DNA from: Lentimicrobiaceae bacterium
Lineage (GTDB): Bacteria; Bacteroidota; Bacteroidia; Bacteroidales; F082
Assembly (NCBI GenBank): GCA_015061335.1
Contig: SUWT01000006.1
Span: 1-64,000 of the forward strand
DNA: 64,000 nt
Direction of reading: 5' to 3'
Shown: positions 21,184 to 31,147 of the stretch, in pieces
Layout: every line of letters begins with the position of its first letter
How positions within the stretch are numbered: position 1 is the first letter of the stretch
Notes under the pieces: generated by a model
Databases searched by the model: none
Seen by the model: the letters and a program-made list of their open reading frames with translations, nothing else
What the model was told of the DNA's origin: nothing
Position numbers and translations under genes: made by a program

Positions 21184-24100
21184 TTAGTCAATTATAATTT
21201 TTTGTACTTTAACACCACTTTCATCTATCACTTGAATCATATAGGCTCCACTTCTGAATGATGTGGTTGAGATATTTGCTGAACCGAATACATTGTATTC
21301 TGCTACAGGACGACCCAATACGTCAACTATTCTGATAACACCTTCACCTTGGATGTCGTTGATCATCATTTCATCGTTGCTGAAGATCACGAAGTTTTCA
21401 GCGCCGAAGCTTTGATCGAAGCTATTTACTAATCTGATGATGAAACGATCTGCATTATCTTTTGAAGTAGCAATGAATGTATAATCTTCAAGAAGGAGGT
21501 TTGTGCTGTAACCAGTCATCTTGTCGATGAGGTACATCTGAGCAAACTCACAGTCTTGAGCCTCAACGCTGATTGTGTATTCTCCCATTGTCTTAGCTAC
21601 GAATGAAACAGGAATTTCTGTAACATCTTGGCTCATTATAGCGACAGCATAGTTAGTACCATTGACAGGGACATAAACCATAGGGATGTTGGCGTTGCGG
21701 TGTTCAATCTTATCCAAGCCGATACCTTTATTGAATGATACGTAAGCAACGTCATTGTAATTGTCGTTTGAAACTTCGATCTTGATCTGACCGTTGTTTT
21801 CGCTTCCTGATCTCTTAGCACTATTTGGAGCAATTGTAAAATTATCTATTATTTTTTCAGTAGCCTTAATGAGAGCACCTTGCATTGGAGCAATAGTTGC
21901 GCTTTCTGCATTTGTCTGCCATGCACCTTGATTTGAAAGTGTATAGAAACCTTCAGCTAAGCTTGCACCGCTCATATTGGACTTTGTAATGTTATATGTA
22001 AATGGATTACCGATGAGGTTGAAGCCTGCAAGACTGTTTCCTTCTGTATATGAAATAGAATATGTTACAGCTGCTGTGTTAAGTGGACCTTTGAATAACA
22101 AGTCGGTATTAACGGAGTTAGCATAAAGATAACCCTGACCTTTTTGTAATGTTGTATACGCATTATCATCTGTATCCTTAACATTTTCCCACATCATCTC
22201 TTCTTCATTGTAGTAATAAAGATCGTGAGTGCCGTTTAACAAACCTACAACATCAGTGTGATATACAGTTCCAACAGGAGATGAGATTGTGTACCAACCT
22301 TCTGCTTCTGTACCTTTAATATGTTTCTTGATGGTTGTTGTCAAGCCGTTGTGGAAGAGCTGACCTTTACCATCGATAGAGATGTAAGAAATTTTTGAGC
22401 CTTCGCCTAATGCATTTATGTTAAGTGTTGCGCTTACTTCAACAGCACCTTTGATAGCACCTGTTGTGTTGACAGTAACAACTGGAAGTTCTGTATATCC
22501 ACCAGCGCTATAATCGTATGAATCGAATGCGAAATGATTTTCACCTTCTACTTCATTAGCTAAGATGCTTGTAGAACCATTGATAAGGACGTTACCGCAG
22601 TTGACAGAAAGAACGTATGAATAGTTGTTACGATCTAAATGATTACCATCCAATGTCATATCTGTTATTGTGAGGTTAGCGTAGTTCTGGATGAGCATTG
22701 CGAAAGCTTCACCTGCTGCTTCTGCTACATTCAAAATACCGTTCTTTAAAACGACTGTGTTGTCTTTCAAAATTTGGAAACCTTGAGTTTTTGTTCCGTT
22801 AGAACCTACGGCTGGTTCTACAAATGTGTATTCTTTACCGTTAAAATCTATTGTAAGAGATTTGTTGATTACTACACCTGAGCCTTCAGCGTTTTTTATC
22901 AATTTAACAGTTTCACCAGCATTTGCAGCATTAATAGCTGCTTCGAGAGTTGAGTAATAATAATCATCTATTTGAGCGACAGAAGCTTGGGTTGGAAGAA
23001 GATTTTCAAGACCATTTTCCTCAGTATAAACAGCATAATAGCTATTAGGTGTTATACCTTCAACCAAATAGTAAGCAGGTGTATGCTCTTCTACAGGATT
23101 TGCTCCATTCCAATAGTTTTTATCGATAGATACATTTTCAGTATTACCAGTAATCTTAACGAATTCTTCTGGAGCATTATCATGAATCATAGCATTGTTT
23201 TCAATTGTCATAGCTCTTGGTTCTACACCTGTTGCTATTCTTATTGCACGACCTTCTGTTGCATTATAAGCCCAGTTTTCCAATACGTTATTTGTTATGA
23301 TATATGTGCCGTTTTCAGCTTCTGTGTAAGCAGTTCCATGTTGGAATGTGATAGCGTTGTTACCTGTATTTTTTATAGAGTTACCTATAATTGTAGCGTT
23401 AACAGGGTTGCGTAAATTGATACCAGCTCCTGCTACATCTTCTATTTCACAATTTTCAACAATTATTGATGATGTGAACTCATCAGCTGCGACATAGATA
23501 CCATTACCTTCAGTTATGTTCTTAAATGTACATTCATTGATTGTAACAGATTTAAAATCACTAATCGTAATACCATTAACTGAGAAATTAACATTTTTAA
23601 CTGTGATTTCGCTATTATCAGTATTGTGATCATCTCTACCGAAGGTCCATTTACCTGTAACATTGAAATTACCACCATCTATAGTGAATATCTTGTTGAA
23701 AGGTTTTTGATTTTCATTACCAGCTACAATGTTTTCACTATTATGGGTAAGTAATTCAATTACCTGATTGTTTTGAACATTATTGATTGCTTCTTGAAGA
23801 GTTTCGTAACCGTTATCGCCAATTCTTGCAACATAATTCATATTGAAGTCGATTGCATCATAATCATAATCTGCAACTTCATAAACATTTTCATTTTTAA
23901 CAAGAGCGTTAGTTGCTGCATCTTCACCTTGTGAGTTATCGACTATAGCTAATGCCAAATTGACTTGGATGTTAGGATTTGCTGCAAGGATTTCTGGTGT
24001 TAAGTAAAGAGCGCACATGAAGTCTTGAACACTTGAACAGATAGTATTATAATTCTGTCCCATACCAACACCGAGCATTACAGGGTAACGTACACCATCT

Positions 24101-27069
24101 TCAATTGTCATTCCATCTACAGGAACCTTAACCCAACCGAAATCGCCATAGTGACCTGCTAAGTAGCAACCGTCTGCTATGAAGCTTTCGTTTTCAATAC
24201 CTGTGAAAGTGATAACGAAGTCGCCGTACCAATTAGCGAAAGGACTTGTTGCCATGTCTTCAGCATCTTGGTCAGCGAGGAACTGCATTACAAATGAGAG
24301 AGGCATATCGCCATCATCTTCTGTATTTGGATCAAAACTACCATTCCAAATAGAGTAATCTCCAGCAAGAATTGTCATTCTTCCTAAGTTGTTTACTGTT
24401 GCTGTAGGTCTTACACCGACAATGAAATTACCATTTAAGTCAGGGAGAGCGGCGTAACCTTCGGCGCAGAAGTTAGTGCCAGCACCTTCAACAGCGTTGT
24501 TTTCTGGGTTGAAACCTACGAATGTACCGCCTTTAACTGTGATGTTTGCTTTACCTGCACTGTACATATCATCGATACAGTTCAAATCAAATTCGCCTGG
24601 ACTTTCAAATGTTCCGCCATTGATAGTTGCAATACCATTGGTTACAGAAATAACAGATGCATCATTGCCGTAGAAGGTGCCGTTTTCAATTACGAGAGTA
24701 CCAGCATTGCCATCAGTAGTACCTGCTGTTCTGTGGCCAACAATGATGGCATAAACTGCTGCCTCATTAGCAGGAGCAGCATTGATAGTACCGTTACCGG
24801 TAATCGTCAAGCCGTCGCATACCCAGAACGCACTCTTTGCAGTTGTGTTATCCCAGTCGTCACTCATTGTAATAGTCTTGTTATTCATGTCAAGGGTAAG
24901 CATTCTTGGGTTAGCGGAATTGAAGAAAGTTACCATTCCGTCTAACACGATATCCTTAAGAAGAACAATTGTTTCACCGTCTTTAGCTGCGTTTTCAGCT
25001 GCTTGGAGAGATGTGTATTTTGTTTCACCGATTTGAGCTACATTTGGGTCTTCAACAACGCTGTATGTACCGTCACCAGTTTCAACAAAGATGTATCCAT
25101 CATCTTCTGCGTACCATGCTGAATAATCTGTTGCGAAAGTTCCTCCTGTAATTTCAATAACTGATTGCGTATGGTCATTATCATCTGCATAACTAAATAT
25201 ACCATATACACCATTTATAGTACCACCGCTAACGATAGCTGTGTTAGCTTGCATTGTATTTGTTGCTGCAGCGTTGAGTGCTACGTTGCCATTAATTACG
25301 GCATCACCACTAATTTCAAGATCTATTAAGTTTTCAGCACTTTGTCCGTTTGAATATACGTATATAGCTAAGTTGTATGTACTTTCATTAGATTTAAGCT
25401 CGCCACCAGAAATATTGATATCCATTGCAGGTTTTGATGGTGAACCAGCGCTGCCTGGAAGTTGAACTTGGAGAGCTCTAGTTCCTTCAATATATCCACC
25501 GCTTACATTAACTGTATTTTGTGCTGTTCCGAAGGAAACCATGCGGATTGCGTGTCCATTTAAGTTAAGAACTTTACCACCTTCTATATTAAGTGTTGCT
25601 CCTGCATTTGTGTTGATAGCATAGCTGGCATGTGACATTTTTTGTGTTGTGTTTTCAACTATACCTGCTAAGATTGTAAGAGTACCTTCGTTTTGGATAG
25701 TAGCGTTATCATAGGTGTAGTTACTGTCTGGATTACCAGTATATTTATAAGTAAGTTTACCATCTTTTGTTTCGGTGTTATCTGTTATAACTAAACTGCC
25801 TTTATTAACGATTAAATCATCAGCTTTACTTTCTGCAAAAGTTTTAGATATTGTCTTACCATTCAAATCTAAGGTAATGTTTTTAGTATTATTTAAAGGC
25901 TCATCAACTTCAACATTTGCTAACATTATGATTGTCTCACCGTTTTCAACAGCTCCGAATGCACCAGCAAGGGTTGGATATCCTTGGCCTCCAACTATTT
26001 GAGCTACAGAACCTTCTTCAACAACGCCGTATGTGCCGTCACCAGTTTCAACTAATTCATAACCTTCAGCGCAGAAGTCTGAAACGTTTTCTGTGAAAGT
26101 ACCGCCAGTGATAGACATTTCATCTGTACCTGCAATAATCTTACCTTTGATGAAAGCACCAGAAATTGTAGCTTCAACATTTTGAGCTTCGTATGTGTCA
26201 GTATCGAATTGGATAGCACCACGATTTGCATCGCTATTTTCTATTGTACCGCCAGTAACAACCAATTCTCCTTGCTTCTCATTAGCACCTGTACATTTTT
26301 GTCCCCAAACACCTCTGCTTTGTCCATAAATGTATCCACCATAAACATACATATAACTGATGTCGTTTCCTGGATTTCCATTTGCAGCAGGATTTTCCAT
26401 TCTCATACGAACACCGATATATGTTTCACTTATGATTTCACCACCTTTGACATAGAGATAAGCTGGTCCGAAGCTGTTTGCGCTATTGCAGATAGTGATA
26501 GCCATATCAGTACCGCCTTTATGGACATATTTACCACCGTTAATTGTAAGCACACCACCTCTGTTCAATACAATTGTTGATTGAGCATTCCAATCGCGAT
26601 CTTTTGTAGCTGTCAATTCAACGACTGCTGAACCTTGACTATCATTCAATGTTAACTCACCATAGTTCGAGAATAACAAGAAGTTACCATTTGAATTTTC
26701 AGTTGCAGTTATTTTCTTACCATTTAAGTCGATAGTAATCTTATCATCTTCATTGACCTTAAAGTATCCGTAAGCGCTATTACTATGGTCAGTTTCAATT
26801 ACAATATCATTGATAATTGTTACAGTTTGACCTTCTGTTGCAGCGTCGATAGCGCTTTGGAGTGTTGCGTAAGTAACATCTCCTATTTTAGCAACTGCCT
26901 CGCTAACACCACGGCTGTTATCACCAATTTGAAACTGTGTATCCATCTTTGCATTGTCTTGCAAAGATGCAATATTGTCCCAGTCGTAGTTAGCGCCGGT
27001 TTGATGTCCGAACAAAAACGGACTCGACATCATCATTAAAAATGTCAGAATAAATGTTTTAAATTTCAT
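21184..27069 (-). CDS. 1961-aa secreted repeat/beta-helix surface protein with T9SS-like C-terminal domain
   Basis: Signal peptide; five repeats of VA(K/Q/R)I...Y.TL..A...A..G.T(V/I).L(L/I); C-term DVLGRPVAEYNV...GAYMIQVIDESGVKVQKIIID. Confidence 0.85.
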   Translation of the reverse strand: MKFKTFILTFLMMMSSPFLFGHQTGANYDWDNIASLQDNAKMDTQFQIGDNSRGVSEAVAKIGDVTYATLQSAIDAATEGQTVTIINDIVIETDHSNSAYGYFKVNEDDKITIDLNGKKITATENSNGNFLLFSNYGELTLNDSQGSAVVELTATKDRDWNAQSTIVLNRGGVLTINGGKYVHKGGTDMAITICNSANSFGPAYLYVKGGEIISETYIGVRMRMENPAANGNPGNDISYMYVYGGYIYGQSRGVWGQKCTGANEKQGELVVTGGTIENSDANRGAIQFDTDTYEAQNVEATISGAFIKGKIIAGTDEMSITGGTFTENVSDFCAEGYELVETGDGTYGVVEEGSVAQIVGGQGYPTLAGAFGAVENGETIIMLANVEVDEPLNNTKNITLDLNGKTISKTFAESKADDLIVNKGSLVITDNTETKDGKLTYKYTGNPDSNYTYDNATIQNEGTLTILAGIVENTTQKMSHASYAINTNAGATLNIEGGKVLNLNGHAIRMVSFGTAQNTVNVSGGYIEGTRALQVQLPGSAGSPSKPAMDINISGGELKSNESTYNLAIYVYSNGQSAENLIDLEISGDAVINGNVALNAAATNTMQANTAIVSGGTINGVYGIFSYADDNDHTQSVIEITGGTFATDYSAWYAEDDGYIFVETGDGTYSVVEDPNVAQIGETKYTSLQAAENAAKDGETIVLLKDIVLDGMVTFFNSANPRMLTLDMNNKTITMSDDWDNTTAKSAFWVCDGLTITGNGTINAAPANEAAVYAIIVGHRTAGTTDGNAGTLVIENGTFYGNDASVISVTNGIATINGGTFESPGEFDLNCIDDMYSAGKANITVKGGTFVGFNPENNAVEGAGTNFCAEGYAALPDLNGNFIVGVRPTATVNNLGRMTILAGDYSIWNGSFDPNTEDDGDMPLSFVMQFLADQDAEDMATSPFANWYGDFVITFTGIENESFIADGCYLAGHYGDFGWVKVPVDGMTIEDGVRYPVMLGVGMGQNYNTICSSVQDFMCALYLTPEILAANPNIQVNLALAIVDNSQGEDAATNALVKNENVYEVADYDYDAIDFNMNYVARIGDNGYETLQEAINNVQNNQVIELLTHNSENIVAGNENQKPFNKIFTIDGGNFNVTGKWTFGRDDHNTDNSEITVKNVNFSVNGITISDFKSVTINECTFKNITEGNGIYVAADEFTSSIIVENCEIEDVAGAGINLRNPVNATIIGNSIKNTGNNAITFQHGTAYTEAENGTYIITNNVLENWAYNATEGRAIRIATGVEPRAMTIENNAMIHDNAPEEFVKITGNTENVSIDKNYWNGANPVEEHTPAYYLVEGITPNSYYAVYTEENGLENLLPTQASVAQIDDYYYSTLEAAINAANAGETVKLIKNAEGSGVVINKSLTIDFNGKEYTFVEPAVGSNGTKTQGFQILKDNTVVLKNGILNVAEAAGEAFAMLIQNYANLTITDMTLDGNHLDRNNYSYVLSVNCGNVLINGSTSILANEVEGENHFAFDSYDYSAGGYTELPVVTVNTTGAIKGAVEVSATLNINALGEGSKISYISIDGKGQLFHNGLTTTIKKHIKGTEAEGWYTISSPVGTVYHTDVVGLLNGTHDLYYYNEEEMMWENVKDTDDNAYTTLQKGQGYLYANSVNTDLLFKGPLNTAAVTYSISYTEGNSLAGFNLIGNPFTYNITKSNMSGASLAEGFYTLSNQGAWQTNAESATIAPMQGALIKATEKIIDNFTIAPNSAKRSGSENNGQIKIEVSNDNYNDVAYVSFNKGIGLDKIEHRNANIPMVYVPVNGTNYAVAIMSQDVTEIPVSFVAKTMGEYTISVEAQDCEFAQMYLIDKMTGYSTNLLLEDYTFIATSKDNADRFIIRLVNSFDQSFGAENFVIFSNDEMMINDIQGEGVIRIVDVLGRPVAEYNVFGSANISTTSFRSGAYMIQVIDESGVKVQKIIID

Positions 27070-27383
27070 AATATAATTTTTAAGTTATTAATATTCAACT
27101 AAACACATGCCCTAAGCTGTGAATGATAATAATAAGTAAATATATCTGATTGAAAATCAATGTTATTTAATGTTCTCTCACTAACATCCCTGCTCGCAGA
27201 AACATTAGAAAAACAAATAGTACAGGCTCTAACACCAGATAAGTTTTTATCAAACTTACTGGATAATACATTGCTTGAAAATATATTGCTGATGATATTC
27301 TTGCTATCGGTATCAGGCGATACCAAATATGAAAACTGTTTGTTGTAAAATGTTAATTTTTCAATTTTTCGAAACTCAAAATA

Positions 27384-27392
27384 CCCCCCCCC
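27384..27392. repeat. Poly-C tract (9 C)
   Basis: ATACCCCCCCCCGTTAAGG in the intergenic region. Confidence 0.9.
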
Positions 27393-27612
27393 GTTAAGGC
27401 TAACAGGTTGATAATCAATAATATAAGGATGTATTTGCTTTTCATATTATTAGTTTTCTGTCTAAAATTTTAATCTAAATTAACACTAAACACTACGTTT
27501 TCGGGCTGCAAAATTACAAACTTTTTTTAACATGAAGATTTTTTTTTTAATTTTTTTTAACATTTTTGTGAAAATTGTAAAAATAACTATAAAACACTTT
27601 TGTTTTACAACA

Positions 27613-27645
27613 TTTGAATGAAATTCAATAAAATCATTATCTTTG
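27613..27645 (+). promoter_or_regulatory. Bacteroidetes-type promoter
   Basis: TTTG (27613-27616) - 21 nt - TATCTTTG (27638-27645), 20 bp upstream of the 27665 ATG. Confidence 0.7.
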
Positions 27646-27664
27646 CACCTCAAAATATGCTTTT

Positions 27665-28138
27665 ATGAAAAATAAATTCGTCTCTCTAAGTGCAGTAATT
27701 CTCTCATTATCAATGATATTATCAGGCTGTAATAATATGAATTATAAGGACGATTTGACTGCTAATAATGAAATGACAGTTGAGAATAATATTATTATTG
27801 GTGAAAATAACTTTTGTATTGATTCTGCCGTTTGTATGCTTGACGATGATGATACAGAAATTAATCTGAGATCTGTTGATGTTGGAGTTTATTTTGAATT
27901 TGATCATCAGGATACTATTCCTTCAGGTGAGTTTGAACTAAGTTTGGATGGATTATATACCGCAGAAGCTATGATTCTTGGAACGGATTTAGATTATGAT
28001 CTCACAGGTTTATTATCAATTGAATTTATCAACGACAGCTTATGTAGTCTTACTGCTTCTGGAAGTGCTTTTGTCGATAGGGCATCTGTTCCTTACTCTA
28101 TTAATTATAAAGGTGTAATTTTATTCAAGAAAGATTAG
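27665..28138 (+). CDS. Lipoprotein with a single copy of the 19841..20710 domain
   Basis: LSLSMILSGC lipobox; IPSGEFELSLDGLYTAEA...YDLTGLLSIEF...SINYKGVI aligns with both halves of the other protein. Confidence 0.7.
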   Translation: MKNKFVSLSAVILSLSMILSGCNNMNYKDDLTANNEMTVENNIIIGENNFCIDSAVCMLDDDDTEINLRSVDVGVYFEFDHQDTIPSGEFELSLDGLYTAEAMILGTDLDYDLTGLLSIEFINDSLCSLTASGSAFVDRASVPYSINYKGVILFKKD

Positions 28139-28158
28139 TTAAAAATCATATAAAAAAG

Positions 28159-28200
28159 AGGGGCTGACCAAGAATCACTTTTTAGTCAGCCCCTTTATTT
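28159..28200. terminator. Bidirectional terminator
   Basis: AGGGGCTGAC (28159-28168) / GTCAGCCCCT (28185-28194) flanked by A and T runs between convergent genes. Confidence 0.85.
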
Positions 28201-28217
28201 TGTTTTAACAATTATAA

Positions 28218-29621
28218 TTACTTGATAATCAGTTTTTCAACAGAATATTTGTTGTTTGTTTGGATCATAAAGAAATATACTCCTTTATCTAAACCTTCAA
28301 CATTGACAGTTGTATTGTTAATGTCGGCTACATTTAGTTTCTTTACGCAACGTCCAATCATATCGATGATGCTGATTTCTGCTTCTCCTCTTAATTCTGT
28401 TTGAAGATCAATCATTGTTGATGCTGGATTTGGATAAATGCTGAATGCGTCAGGAATTAATTCAGCGCATGCATCTACAGATGTGTAGAATTCGACCATT
28501 GTTGTTTCTCCCCATTCGCCATTAGCGTTGACACCTGTTGAGATAGCATAATAGTAGATGTTAGGAACTAATTCTATCCATGTCCACTCATCGTATGAAT
28601 ATAACTCATAACCATCGTTACGTATGAGTTCTACTGCTGCTTCTTCTCCTATTTCTTCAAAATATGTCTTCTCAATAAGACCATAGTGGTATGATGCGGT
28701 CTCTTCGTTTGGTGTAGCTCTGGTAATGACCTCTGTATCGCTTACATTTTCTACTTCCAAGGCTATAACAGCTACGCCTGTACCTCCAGCTTGTTCTGTC
28801 GTTGCTATTGCAGTATTCAACTCGCCATAGTTTCCGTCAGTATCAAGAGGTAATGCATATACTGTATATTCTGTGTTAGGAGTCATGTCTGTCCATGTAT
28901 GTGTGTATTCTGTTGTTTTTTCGATACCCCATTGTTTAACTAACTCTTCTAATGATAAGCCCATAACGTTAACCCATTGTTCCATCTCAGCAGCTGTGCT
29001 TATCATGAGATAATATGAAGCACAGTCGTCATTAGGTGTGAATGTGGCTTCTACTGTTGTAGATGTGACTTCGCCAACAGCGATTTCAACTGCTGGATTT
29101 GTAGCAACACCGCACTCATGCTCTTCGATACCGAATGGAGCAAGGGCATTGATAACGGTTTGTGCATTGCTGATAGGCCATATATCATTGATAACGATAG
29201 AACGATCAGGTGCTATGAGGATCACAGTTGGATATGCAGGAATTTGGTAGTTACTGCAGATAGTGCCGCCACCTCCTGCTGTTCCAATGGTAGGATATTC
29301 TACACCGAACTGATTACACCATGTCTGACATGCTGCGTCGCCGTCGGATGGAGATATTTCCATAAAGAACACCTCATGTTCATTGCATCCTAATGCATGA
29401 TAGGCTTCAACTACACTAGGAGTGGCTGATTGACATGGTCCACATGTCGTGAAAAAGAAGTCAATAAGTACATATTGACCACCATCTAAGATGTCGAAAA
29501 GATGAATTTCTTCACCATGACAATCTGTTGCTGTAAAATCAATAGCTTCTGTTATAGGGCATTGTGCCTTAACACTGATGCTAAAAATAATAGCGATGAT
29601 AAAAGTTAAAATTTTCTTTAT
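28218..29621 (-). CDS. TlpA/thioredoxin-like secreted protein with T9SS type A sorting domain; likely start is ATA
   Basis: ORF track starts at a GTG (29372), but the open frame extends upstream: (ATA)KKILTFIIAIIFSISVKAQCPITEAIDFTATDCHGEEIHLFDILDGGQYVLIDFFFTTCGPCQSATPS..., with signal peptide and CxxC; C-term SIYPNPASTMIDL. Confidence 0.75.
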   Translation of the reverse strand: MKKILTFIIAIIFSISVKAQCPITEAIDFTATDCHGEEIHLFDILDGGQYVLIDFFFTTCGPCQSATPSVVEAYHALGCNEHEVFFMEISPSDGDAACQTWCNQFGVEYPTIGTAGGGGTICSNYQIPAYPTVILIAPDRSIVINDIWPISNAQTVINALAPFGIEEHECGVATNPAVEIAVGEVTSTTVEATFTPNDDCASYYLMISTAAEMEQWVNVMGLSLEELVKQWGIEKTTEYTHTWTDMTPNTEYTVYALPLDTDGNYGELNTAIATTEQAGGTGVAVIALEVENVSDTEVITRATPNEETASYHYGLIEKTYFEEIGEEAAVELIRNDGYELYSYDEWTWIELVPNIYYYAISTGVNANGEWGETTMVEFYTSVDACAELIPDAFSIYPNPASTMIDLQTELRGEAEISIIDMIGRCVKKLNVADINNTTVNVEGLDKGVYFFMIQTNNKYSVEKLIIK

Positions 29622-29753
29622 AAATGTAAATATTTGTTAAATAATAATCTGCAAAGGTATAAAAAAAACATAAAACTGACAAATTATTGTAAAAATTAGA
29701 CCTTAAACTTAATAATTTGTATTTTTGCAAAAAATAGCTTAATTAAAGGCTTA

Positions 29754-31115
29754 ATGATTATGGAAGAAGGTAAACCCCTAAGAAAAAGAGATAAGATAAT
29801 AAGAGGATTTTCCAAACTTCTTAAGGAAGATAAACTTAAGGTTGTTGCCGAATATATTGAAAATCCAAGCGAATTTGTAGCTCTGTTAAAGAGTTTTTGG
29901 TATCAAGACAAAGAGAAACAGAAGCAATTTGATGAGTTTAGTGAGAATACGATTTCTAATTTTCATATTCCATACGGAGTCTCGCCTAATGTAACTATCA
30001 ATGATAAATCGTACGTTGTTCCAATGGTTATTGAAGAAAGTTCTGTTGTGGCAGCAGCCTCAGCAGCAGCAAAATTCTGGGGCGAGAGAGGTGGCTTTCA
30101 TGCTGAAGTAATTGATACTCAAAAAGTAGGACAAGTACATTTTTGTTGGAAGGGTAAAAAGGAAATCTTAATAGACTTGATGCCTTCCATAAAGAAGGAA
30201 TTACTTCTTAATATCTCATCTATAACAGAAAATATGAAGAAACGCGGCGGCGGTATTCTTGATATACAACTTCTGGATTATACAGATAAAATAGATAATT
30301 ATTATCAACTGCTGGTGACATTTAATACATGTGACTCCATGGGCGCGAATTTCATAAATTCTATTCTGGAGTCGTTCGGACACAGCCTTCAGGACTTCTT
30401 TAAACGTCAGGAACAGTTGAATGATGATGAACGAGATGTGGAAATCGTGATGTGTATCTTATCAAACTATACCCCCGAATGTAGAGTTAAAGTATGGGTG
30501 GAATGTCCTTTTAATGAATTGGATGGTATTGATAAGTCTCTTGATGGTAAGGCTTTCGCTGAGAAATTTAAAAAAGCTGTCGATATTGCTCACATAGATG
30601 TCTATCGTGCTGCTACTCATAACAAAGGTATATATAATGGTATAGATGCTGTGGTGCTGGCAACAGGCAACGATTTCAGAGCTATTGAAGCTGCCGGACA
30701 CTCTTATGCGGCAAGAAATGGGACTTATGAGAGCTTGTCGGAGGTTGTAATTAATGAGGATATATTTCGCTTTAGCTTAGAAGTCCCAATGTCGTTGGGT
30801 ACTGTAGGCGGCTTGACCTCACTGCATCCTTTGGCAAATAAATCGCTGGAATTATTGGGATTCCCCTCTGCAAAAGAACTGATGATGATTGCTGCCACAA
30901 TGGGATTGGCTAATAATTATGCTGCTGTGAAATCATTGATAACTAAAGGAATACAACAAGGTCACATGAAAATGCACCTTGCTAATATCTTAAATAAGCT
31001 CGGCGCTACAGAAAAAGAGAAATCCTTGGCGACAGATTATTTTAAAGATAAAATAGTCTCATACTCCGAAGTGGATAAATATCTTAAACAATTGAATGTA
31101 AAAACACTCCATTGA
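29754..31115 (+). CDS. mvaA: Hydroxymethylglutaryl-CoA reductase (class II-like)
   Basis: VPMVIEESSVVAAASAAAKFW; ATGNDFRAIEAAGHSYAARNG; VGGLTSLHPLANKSLELLG. Confidence 0.92.
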   Translation: MIMEEGKPLRKRDKIIRGFSKLLKEDKLKVVAEYIENPSEFVALLKSFWYQDKEKQKQFDEFSENTISNFHIPYGVSPNVTINDKSYVVPMVIEESSVVAAASAAAKFWGERGGFHAEVIDTQKVGQVHFCWKGKKEILIDLMPSIKKELLLNISSITENMKKRGGGILDIQLLDYTDKIDNYYQLLVTFNTCDSMGANFINSILESFGHSLQDFFKRQEQLNDDERDVEIVMCILSNYTPECRVKVWVECPFNELDGIDKSLDGKAFAEKFKKAVDIAHIDVYRAATHNKGIYNGIDAVVLATGNDFRAIEAAGHSYAARNGTYESLSEVVINEDIFRFSLEVPMSLGTVGGLTSLHPLANKSLELLGFPSAKELMMIAATMGLANNYAAVKSLITKGIQQGHMKMHLANILNKLGATEKEKSLATDYFKDKIVSYSEVDKYLKQLNVKTLH

Positions 31116-31147
31116 AACGTCTTTAAAATCAGAATGTAAAATCTTAT

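Noticed and set aside
22972-23415. 147-aa + strand ORF inside the 1961-aa gene
   Set aside because: Antisense shadow of the repeat protein.
27099-27326. 75-aa ORF between the giant protein and the poly-C tract
   Set aside because: No motif; possible gene remnant but cannot be supported.
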